Of a DNA stretch of 64,000 nucleotides, positions 7,250 to 14,163 are shown piece by piece (within the stretch, counting starts at the first letter, position 1; every line of letters begins with the position of its first letter). The DNA is taken from NCBI GenBank assembly GCA_036275915.1, contig DASUCV010000018.1, positions 62,001 through 126,000 on the forward strand, in the 5' to 3' direction. Origin of the DNA: Candidatus Polarisedimenticolaceae bacterium (GTDB taxonomy: Bacteria; Acidobacteriota; Polarisedimenticolia; Polarisedimenticolales; DASRJG01). Under the pieces are notes generated by a model that made no database searches, was not told the origin of the DNA, and worked only from the letters and a program-made list of their open reading frames with translations. The translations under genes were made by a program, and so were the position numbers.

Positions 7250-9538
7250 ATGCACGAAGCACGCTCGGAGATTCGGCGCATCGCGTTCGTGGGTGACTAC
7301 CTGCCGCGCATGTGCGGCATCGCTACGTTCACCGCGGATCTGCTGACCGGCATCGCCGCCGAATACCCTCGATGCGAATGCTTCGCGGTGCCGGTCAACG
7401 ACATCGAGGGAGGCTACGACTATCCCGACGTCGTCCGGTTCGAGATCGAGGAGCAGGATCTGACGTCCTACCAGCGCGCCGCGGATTTCCTCAACATCGG
7501 GAACGTGGACATCGTCAGCGTGCAGCACGAATTCGGAATCTACGGCGGCCCTGCCGGGCGCAATCTCCTGGCGCTGCTGCGCGAGCTGAGAATGCCCGTG
7601 GTCACCACCCTTCACACCGTGCTTGCGGAGCCCGACCTCGACCAGCGGCGCGTCATGCGCGAGCTCATCGCACGCTCCACCCGACTCGTGGTCATGGCGG
7701 AGCGCGGGCAACGGATGTTGCAGGAGGTTTACGACGCGCCGCCGGCCCAGATCGATCTCATCCCGCACGGCATTCACGACATCCCGTACGTCGACCCGAA
7801 CTACTACAAGGACCAGTTCGGCGTGGAAGGGAGGATGGTGCTGCTGACGTTCGGACTCCTCTCGCCGAACAAAGGCATCGAGCACGTCTTGAACGCCCTT
7901 CCCGCCGTTCTCGCGGAGTTTCCCGACGTCGTCTACGTTGTCGTAGGGGCCACTCATCCCCACGAGCTGCGCGGGAACGGTGAATCGTACCGGCTCGGCC
8001 TGGAGAGGTTGGCCAAGAAGAACAAGGTTGACGGCAACGTCATCTTCTACAATCGTTTCGTCGCGCTCGAGGAGCTGCAGGAGTTCATCGGCGCGGCGGA
8101 TCTCTACGTCACGCCGTACCTCAATGAGGGGCAGATCACGTCGGGGACGCTGGCCTACGCTTTCGGCTCGGGCAAGGCCGTCGTCTCGACGCCGTACTGG
8201 CATGCCGCCGAGCTCTTGGCGGACGACCGAGGCGTGCTCGTGCCGTTCGGCGACCCTCGGGCCATCTCGGACGCGGTGACGGGACTCTTGCGCGACGACA
8301 CGCGCCGTCACGCCATGCGCAAGAACGCGTACAAGCTGGGGCGCGAGATGGTTTGGAGCAATACCGCGCGGCGGTACTGGCGCTCGTTCGAGCTGGCGCG
8401 TCTCGAGAAGGCCGCGATCACGCGCAAGTCGTTCGCGACGAAGACGCTGGCCGAGCAGCCTCGCGAGCTGCCCGCCATGATTCTCGACCATCTCTCCCGG
8501 ATGACGGACTCGACCGGGATGTTCCAGCACGCCGTCCTCACGGTGCCGAATTTCTCCGAAGGGTATTGCACGGACGACAACGCCCGCGCATTCATCTTGA
8601 CGGTGCTCCTCGACGAGCTGAAGGAGGAGCCGGCCCGCGTCCAGACGCTCGGCACCACGTATGCCGCCTTTCTCAACCACGCGTTCGATGCCACGACGAC
8701 GCGCTTCCACAATCACTTGAGCTTCGACCGCCGCTGGCTCGATCCGCAGGGCTCGGAGGATTGCCACGGCCGGGCCCTCTGGGCCCTCGGCGTCGCCGCG
8801 GGACGCTCACCTCACCGGAGCTTCCGGGTGCTGGCCGGCCAGCTGTTCACGCAAGGGCTGGTGATGGTGACGGAGTTCACGTCCCCGAGGGCGTGGGCGT
8901 TCACTCTCCTCGGCATTCACGACTACTTGCGGCGGATGAGCGGCGACCGCCAGGTCCAGCAGAGTCGCGATGCGCTGACCTCCCGGCTCTCGGAGCTTCT
9001 CGATCGGACCGCGCGGAAGGAGTGGCCATGGTTCGAGGACTCGCTGAGCTACGACAACGCCAAGCTCGCCCACGCGCTCATCCTGACCGGCCACGCGATG
9101 GGACAGGATGCGTTGGTTACGCGAGGCCTAGACGCGCTGCGCTGGCTGGGAGAGGTGCAGACCTCAGAGAACGGTCACTTCCGGCCCATCGGAAGCAACG
9201 GCTTCTACCGGCGTGGGGGTGCCCGCGCCCTGTTCGATCAACAGCCCATCGAGGCTCACGCCATGGTCTCGGCGTGTCTCGAAGCCTACCGCGTGACGTC
9301 TGATCCCTTCTGGTATGGTCAGGCGCATCGCGCCTTCGACTGGTTTCTCGGTTGGAACGACCTCGGTCTGGAGCTGTACTCCCCCAGCACCGGCGGGTGT
9401 CGTGACGCGTTGCACGTCGACCGGGTGAACGGCAACGAGGGCGCGGAATCGACTCTGGCCTTCTTGCTCGCTTTGGCGGAGATGCGAATGATGGAAAACG
9501 CCGTGACCGTGTTCAACGAGCCGGCGCCGCAATCTTGA
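7250..9538 (+). CDS. GT4 glycosyltransferase fused to an alpha/alpha-toroid domain
   Basis: 762 residues. Residues 8-410 form a GT-B glycosyltransferase of family 4: RIAFVGDYLPRMCGIATFT at the start, VQHEFGIYGG, LTFGLLSPNKGIEHVL at the start of the second Rossmann domain, and the nucleotide-sugar site YLNEGQITSGTLAYAFGSGK. Residues about 430-762 are a helical domain (FSEGYCTDDNARAF, CHGRALWALG, NGFYRRGG, EAHAMVSACLEAY) resembling the (alpha/alpha)6 toroids of epimerases and glycosidases. The start at 7250 is chosen because the GT fold begins there. The stop overlaps the start of the GH130 gene, so both act together, probably in making or turning over a mannose-containing glycan. The sugar is inferred, not seen. 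Confidence 0.8.
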   Translation: MHEARSEIRRIAFVGDYLPRMCGIATFTADLLTGIAAEYPRCECFAVPVNDIEGGYDYPDVVRFEIEEQDLTSYQRAADFLNIGNVDIVSVQHEFGIYGGPAGRNLLALLRELRMPVVTTLHTVLAEPDLDQRRVMRELIARSTRLVVMAERGQRMLQEVYDAPPAQIDLIPHGIHDIPYVDPNYYKDQFGVEGRMVLLTFGLLSPNKGIEHVLNALPAVLAEFPDVVYVVVGATHPHELRGNGESYRLGLERLAKKNKVDGNVIFYNRFVALEELQEFIGAADLYVTPYLNEGQITSGTLAYAFGSGKAVVSTPYWHAAELLADDRGVLVPFGDPRAISDAVTGLLRDDTRRHAMRKNAYKLGREMVWSNTARRYWRSFELARLEKAAITRKSFATKTLAEQPRELPAMILDHLSRMTDSTGMFQHAVLTVPNFSEGYCTDDNARAFILTVLLDELKEEPARVQTLGTTYAAFLNHAFDATTTRFHNHLSFDRRWLDPQGSEDCHGRALWALGVAAGRSPHRSFRVLAGQLFTQGLVMVTEFTSPRAWAFTLLGIHDYLRRMSGDRQVQQSRDALTSRLSELLDRTARKEWPWFEDSLSYDNAKLAHALILTGHAMGQDALVTRGLDALRWLGEVQTSENGHFRPIGSNGFYRRGGARALFDQQPIEAHAMVSACLEAYRVTSDPFWYGQAHRAFDWFLGWNDLGLELYSPSTGGCRDALHVDRVNGNEGAESTLAFLLALAEMRMMENAVTVFNEPAPQS

Positions 9539-10977
9539 CCGCCCACGTGAAGTCCGTCCGGGTCACGCGGAGTGATCTCGTCCTACATCCGGATCGCACG
9601 AGGGTCCTGGTCAGGCCGTTCCAACCGTCGAATCGGCTGCGCGCCGCCAACATCTGCGGCCTCGTCATGGCCCTTCCCGAGAGCGAGGTCGCGAGGCTCG
9701 TTGCGGAAATCGAAGCCGACTTCGGTGAGCGGCACGTGAGGGTCCGGGACTTCCTGAGACGGCGCTTCGAGGACGTGCGGCCGCTGCTGCGCTCCGTCAA
9801 CCAGTTGTCCCACGAGCGGCAGCTGCTCGTGGGTGCCTACTTCACGCACGAATACTCTCTCGAGGCGGCGGCGTTGTTCAACCCGTCGATCGTGCGCCAT
9901 CCGGATCAATCGGATGCCCCGCCGGGCACCCTGCGCTTCATCTTGAGCCTGAGGGCCACCGGCGAGGGCCACATCTCGTCGATCACGTTCCGGACGGGAT
10001 TCCTGGACGACCAGGGCGCCATCACGATTCAAGCGCCCACGCGCTACAGCCTCGAGCCCGCGCAAGTCCCCAACGCGTCCTACGACAACGCACTGTTCGC
10101 GCGGACGCTCCAGGAGCTCGGTCTCGACGGGGAATTCGCTCGTGGCGTACTCGGTGGGCTGGATGACACGTTCACGCTCGAGCAGCTCCGCGACAGGCTT
10201 CGTCCCTCGAGCGAGCATGCCGCGTTGGCCAGGAAGATCCTGACCTTGGCCGTGTCGAACTACGAGGTTCAATTCGACCCCGGCACGCGTCTGTCGGAGC
10301 GCGTCTTGTTTCCGGTGACGCCCTCGCAGCGCAACGGCATCGAAGACGCCCGCTTTGTGCGTTTCGTGCACGAGGACGGCACGCCGACGTACTACGCCAC
10401 GTACACCGCGTACGACGGCAAGCTGATCCTGCCCCAATTCATCGAGACGCACGACTTCCTCCACTTCAAGTTCATCACCTTGAACGGACCGGCGGCGCGG
10501 AACAAGGGCATGGCCCTCTTCCCGCGAAAGATCGACGGCGCGTACACGATGCTGAGCCGGCAGGACTACGAGAGCATCTATGTGATGTTCTCGGATCATC
10601 TGCATTTCTGGAACACCGCGAAGCTCGTCTTGAAGCCGAAGTTTCCCTGGGAGTTCATCCAGATCGGCAACTGCGGCTCACCGATCGAAACCGATGCCGG
10701 GTGGCTCGTGCTCAGCCACGGCGTCGGGCCGATGCGGAAATACTGCATCGGGGCGTTTCTGCTCGATCGCGACGACCCGACCCGCGTCCTCGGCCGCCTG
10801 AGCGAACCTCTGATCGCGCCGACCGAGAACGAGCGAGAGGGCTACGTTCCCAACGTCGTCTATTCCTGTGGCAGCCTCCTCCATGGGAAGCTGCTCGTCA
10901 TTCCGTTCGCGATGTCCGACTACGCCACGACGTTCGCGACGGTGCCGGTGGACGACGTCCTCGCGGCGATGTGCTAG
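9535..10977 (+). CDS. GH130 family glycoside phosphorylase or hydrolase
   Basis: 480 residues. The five-bladed propeller of GH130 is recognisable from RPFQPSNRLRAANICGLVMAL near the N-terminus, the NPSIV block, the segment NGIEDARFVRFVHEDG with the likely proton-donor Asp271, and the C-terminal GSPIETDAGWLVLSHGVG and EREGYVPNVVYSCG blocks. GH130 enzymes phosphorolyse or hydrolyse beta-mannosides such as mannosyl-glucose or mannosyl-N-acetylglucosamine. The proposed TTG start at 9535 overlaps the upstream stop by four bases; a GTG at 9547 is the alternative. The length exceeds the shortest phosphorylases because of an N-terminal helical region at 50-100. Subfamily cannot be fixed by eye. Confidence 0.88.
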   Translation: MTAHVKSVRVTRSDLVLHPDRTRVLVRPFQPSNRLRAANICGLVMALPESEVARLVAEIEADFGERHVRVRDFLRRRFEDVRPLLRSVNQLSHERQLLVGAYFTHEYSLEAAALFNPSIVRHPDQSDAPPGTLRFILSLRATGEGHISSITFRTGFLDDQGAITIQAPTRYSLEPAQVPNASYDNALFARTLQELGLDGEFARGVLGGLDDTFTLEQLRDRLRPSSEHAALARKILTLAVSNYEVQFDPGTRLSERVLFPVTPSQRNGIEDARFVRFVHEDGTPTYYATYTAYDGKLILPQFIETHDFLHFKFITLNGPAARNKGMALFPRKIDGAYTMLSRQDYESIYVMFSDHLHFWNTAKLVLKPKFPWEFIQIGNCGSPIETDAGWLVLSHGVGPMRKYCIGAFLLDRDDPTRVLGRLSEPLIAPTENEREGYVPNVVYSCGSLLHGKLLVIPFAMSDYATTFATVPVDDVLAAMC

Positions 10978-11048
10978 CTCGTTCTCGGCGCGATGATGAC
11001 GCCGTCGAATACACTTGGCGGACAACGGTGGAAGACGGAGGGCGTGCG

Positions 11049-11309
11049 ATGGCGACGGTCGACGAGCTGCAAAAGAAGCATGAAGCAAGACTGGACGAGC
11101 TACTGCGAGCAATTGGCGGCCAAAGCCGGGACAGCGACTGGGCCTTGGTCCGTGCCCTCATCCACAAGGCCGTGCATTTCAACGCAGACCGAAAGGCTGG
11201 CGAGTTCTGCGCCATGGCGACCTTCCTCGCCGACCAGACAGGGCATGCCCACAACCTCCTCCATGGCGGAGACAAGCCGACGGCGTCGCACGGCGACTTC
11301 AAGCACTGA
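11049..11309 (+). CDS. Small uncharacterised cytosolic protein
   Basis: 86 residues beginning MATVDELQKKHEARLDELL, mostly helical, with a His-rich second half (HKAVHFNADRK, QTGHAHNLLHGG). No signal peptide or known motif. A GGAGGG lies 5 bases before the ATG, which makes it a convincing small gene. It stands 71 bases downstream of the GH130 gene and might be co-transcribed with it. The concentrated histidines could bind a metal, but that is speculation. Confidence 0.55.
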   Translation: MATVDELQKKHEARLDELLRAIGGQSRDSDWALVRALIHKAVHFNADRKAGEFCAMATFLADQTGHAHNLLHGGDKPTASHGDFKH

Positions 11310-11400
11310 ACCAGGTCGCGGCGTCTGCTGATAACCGTGGCCGCGACTCCTCGCCCACCGTACTTCCGGTACGTCGGCCGAGGCCGAAGTGGGGGATACC

Positions 11401-13230
11401 ATGCGCGCGCACCCGAAACGAGACGGGATGGGGAGTCGTAGTCTCAAGTGGACCGGCATCGCGCTCGGCGTATGGCTGGTCGCGCGCCCCGAGGCACACG
11501 CGCTCTCGCCGGTCAGGCGGCCCGAATCGCCCGACTCGACTCAGTTCGTCGGTAACGGGGTCTACCCCGCGACGACGAGCAACTGCTACTCCGCGCCGGT
11601 ATTATGGCCAGACATTCGGATGCAGTCCAATTCGGGCACCGTCATGACCGCCCCCACCGTGGTGGGCGTCTACTGGCCGGCCCCATCAGGGGGGCCTGGA
11701 ACGGATCCGCAGGTGCGCGCGCTTTTCGGAGATTTCGTCACGGACCTGTTCAACGGCCCCTACTGGAACGCGACGATGCCGCAGTACGTCGGGACCGCTC
11801 ACGGGAATTACCAATCGAGCGTTGACATCACGACGCTGCTGACCCTCACGCCGAGCGCCACGGTTGACCGCAACACGATAGCCCCGGAGCTCGTCGCGCA
11901 GGTGCAGGCTGGAGTGCTGCCCGCATACGCCGCCGGTGGGAACACCATCTACGTGGTCCATTTCCCGCCGGGCGTCACCATCATCGACCCGGGCGGAATA
12001 GGGGAGTCGTGCGTGCAATTCTGTGCGTACCACGACTTCTATGTGGTGAACTTCCAACTAGCGTTCACCTTCAGCGTGCACCCTGATTTCACGCAAAACG
12101 CCACCTGCGCTTCGGGCTGTGGTCTCGGGACTGTGTTCGATCGCTACATGCAAACGCTGTCCCACGAGCTGTTCGAGACCGTGACCGATCCGTGGCTCCC
12201 GAACGGCTGGGAGAATGATTGCACTGGCGGGCAGGAGGAAGTCGCCGACGTGTGCGACGAGAGCAAGTTCTTCGTGCCGCGTCGCACGTCCAGTTCCGGC
12301 TCGCCGCAGTGCCCCAATCGATGGCCGATGTCATCCATCTTCTCCAACGCCGCGTACGTGTCGCCGCCGAACGGATGCGTGGTCAGCGATTCCACGGCCG
12401 TTCCGGACCTCACGATCTCCCTCAGCCACACAGGCAACTTCGCGCAAGGGCAGATCGGCGACCACTACAAGATCACCGTCGGCAACGCCACCGCCGGGAC
12501 GACCTGCGGCCCGGTCACGGTGACCGAGTCGGTCCCCGCCGGCCTGACGTTGACCGGCCTCAGCGGCAGCGGCTGGACCTGCGGGGGAACCACCTGCACC
12601 CGGTCCGACACGCTCCTTGCGAACGCGAGCTACCCGGACATCACGGCGACGGTCACGGTCGCTCCGAACGCCCCCGCGTCCGTCACGAACTCGGCGAGCG
12701 TTTCGGGTGGCGATGAGCTCAACGCGGCGAACGACTCCGCCAGCGACCCGACGACGGTCGCCCCTGGTTCGGCGGCCGGCTGCAACGACAGCAACGTGTG
12801 CACCGCCGACGCGTTCAATCCGGCAACAGGCTGCGTCTACACCAACGCCCCGGGCCCGTGCGACGACGCGAACGCTTGCACGACCGGCGACAGTTGTGCC
12901 GCCGGCATCTGCACCGGAACGCCGGTCGCCGCTCCTCCCGAGGTCCAGAGCGTGACGGTGGCCGCCGACAAGGCGACGTACAACTGGTCCGCGGCGGCGT
13001 CCGCCACGCGCTACGACGTCGTGCGCGGCAGCACGGGAGCGTTCCCAGTCGGTCCGGGCGGTGGCGACGAAGTGTGCTTCGACAACCTGCCCGGCACGAC
13101 GCTCAACGACCCAGCAGTTCCAGCTGTCGGCACCGGGTTCTGGTATCTCTCGCGGGGAGAGAGCGCTTGCGGCAACGGGACGTGGGGGAACGCGACGAGC
13201 GGGCCGCGCGTCACGACGACCTGTCCGTAA
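11401..13230 (+). CDS. Secreted Exordium/PHI-1-like protein with DUF11 and Cys-Pro C-terminal module
   Basis: 609 residues with a signal region (1-35). Residues about 75-325 match the Exordium/PHI-1 pattern: VGVYWPAP, GPYWNATMPQY, the CVQFCAYHDFYVVN block, then SHELFETVTDP (His255, Glu256, Glu259, Asp263) and EEVADVC, a zinc-protease-like arrangement. Residues 333-455 are a DUF11-type beta domain. At 461-505 comes a cysteine-rich segment (CNDSNVCTADAF, CDDANACTTGDSC). Residues 510-609 are the shared C-terminal module: YDVVRGS, PVGPGGGDEVC, VGTGFWYLSRG and the end ATSGPRVTTTCP. GGGGGA precedes the ATG at 11401; a GTG at 11389 is possible. Whether it is an active protease is unknown. Confidence 0.75.
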   Translation: MRAHPKRDGMGSRSLKWTGIALGVWLVARPEAHALSPVRRPESPDSTQFVGNGVYPATTSNCYSAPVLWPDIRMQSNSGTVMTAPTVVGVYWPAPSGGPGTDPQVRALFGDFVTDLFNGPYWNATMPQYVGTAHGNYQSSVDITTLLTLTPSATVDRNTIAPELVAQVQAGVLPAYAAGGNTIYVVHFPPGVTIIDPGGIGESCVQFCAYHDFYVVNFQLAFTFSVHPDFTQNATCASGCGLGTVFDRYMQTLSHELFETVTDPWLPNGWENDCTGGQEEVADVCDESKFFVPRRTSSSGSPQCPNRWPMSSIFSNAAYVSPPNGCVVSDSTAVPDLTISLSHTGNFAQGQIGDHYKITVGNATAGTTCGPVTVTESVPAGLTLTGLSGSGWTCGGTTCTRSDTLLANASYPDITATVTVAPNAPASVTNSASVSGGDELNAANDSASDPTTVAPGSAAGCNDSNVCTADAFNPATGCVYTNAPGPCDDANACTTGDSCAAGICTGTPVAAPPEVQSVTVAADKATYNWSAAASATRYDVVRGSTGAFPVGPGGGDEVCFDNLPGTTLNDPAVPAVGTGFWYLSRGESACGNGTWGNATSGPRVTTTCP

Positions 13231-13347
13231 GCGACTCGTCGGGGCCGCCGCCTGACATCGCCGACCGACCGAGAGTACTTGTTACGTTCTGGCGCCGACC
13301 ATGGGCCGCGGTCCGACCAAGATCGCTTGTGCCTCGGGAGATCGATC

Positions 13348-14133
13348 ATGAAGGGGTTGGTCTGCTGCGTCCTGCTCGCGTTGCCATCGCCGTTCGTGCG
13401 CGCCCAGAGCCCTTTTGACGGTACCTGGAAGATCGATCTCGCCGAGTCTCCCGCTCCGACGACGCCCTACGCCTACTCGTTGCAGGGTGGCGTGTACCGT
13501 TGCATGACGTGCGATCCCACCCTCGTGCTTCCGGCAGATGGACGGGACCATGCGGTCGCCGGGAACCCGTGCAGCGACACCGCCCGCATCGATGTGGTGA
13601 ACGATCGGACGATCCTCGAAACGGACAAGAAGGGTGGTCGAACTGTCGGGACTTCCGAGATGACGGTGACAGCCGATGGGAATTCCGCCACGGTCGATTG
13701 GATGGAAAGCTGCAACGCCAATCGTGAGGCGATCTCGGGGAAGGATGTCCTGAGCCGCGTGTCTGAGGGTCCGCCCGGCTCGCACGCGATATCGGGGGCT
13801 TGGCGCATCCTGAAGCGCGAGAATCGATCCGAGAGCGCGCTCGTCGTGACGCTCAAGCTCGAGGGCAATACGTTCAGCTTCAGCGACCCATCCGGGCAAA
13901 GCTACGCGGCGAAGCTGGACGGAACGGAGACACCCTTCAGGGGGGATCTCAACAAGACCAATGTCTCCGTGAAACGCTTGAAGGACGGGTCGATCGAGGA
14001 AACCGACAAACGAGACGGAAGGGTGGTCGAGGTCACGCGATTCGCGCCCACAGTCGACCGGAAGACGATGACCGTCGCCATGGAGGACAAGCGGACAGGG
14101 ACGGTCCGCGAGTTTGTCCTGCGCAGGCAGTGA
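13348..14133 (+). CDS. Exported lipocalin-like protein
   Basis: 261 residues with a signal peptide ending in VRAQ. The mature protein starts SPFDGTWKIDLAESP and shows two similar beta-rich halves, the second opening with AISGAWRILKRENRSESAL. The GTW/GAW openings and repeated strands with basic and acidic alternation are typical of lipocalin-like or DUF1579-type periplasmic proteins. Two cysteines (CMTC near residue 52, another at about 75) may form disulfides. A CGGGAG lies 8 bases before the ATG. A related exported protein occurs at 23901-24719. It faces the convergent kelch gene, with 30 bases between the stops. The ligand is unknown. Confidence 0.6.
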   Translation: MKGLVCCVLLALPSPFVRAQSPFDGTWKIDLAESPAPTTPYAYSLQGGVYRCMTCDPTLVLPADGRDHAVAGNPCSDTARIDVVNDRTILETDKKGGRTVGTSEMTVTADGNSATVDWMESCNANREAISGKDVLSRVSEGPPGSHAISGAWRILKRENRSESALVVTLKLEGNTFSFSDPSGQSYAAKLDGTETPFRGDLNKTNVSVKRLKDGSIEETDKRDGRVVEVTRFAPTVDRKTMTVAMEDKRTGTVREFVLRRQ

Positions 14134-14163
14134 CGGTGCGTACGGAAGGCGATCCCGCGCGTC

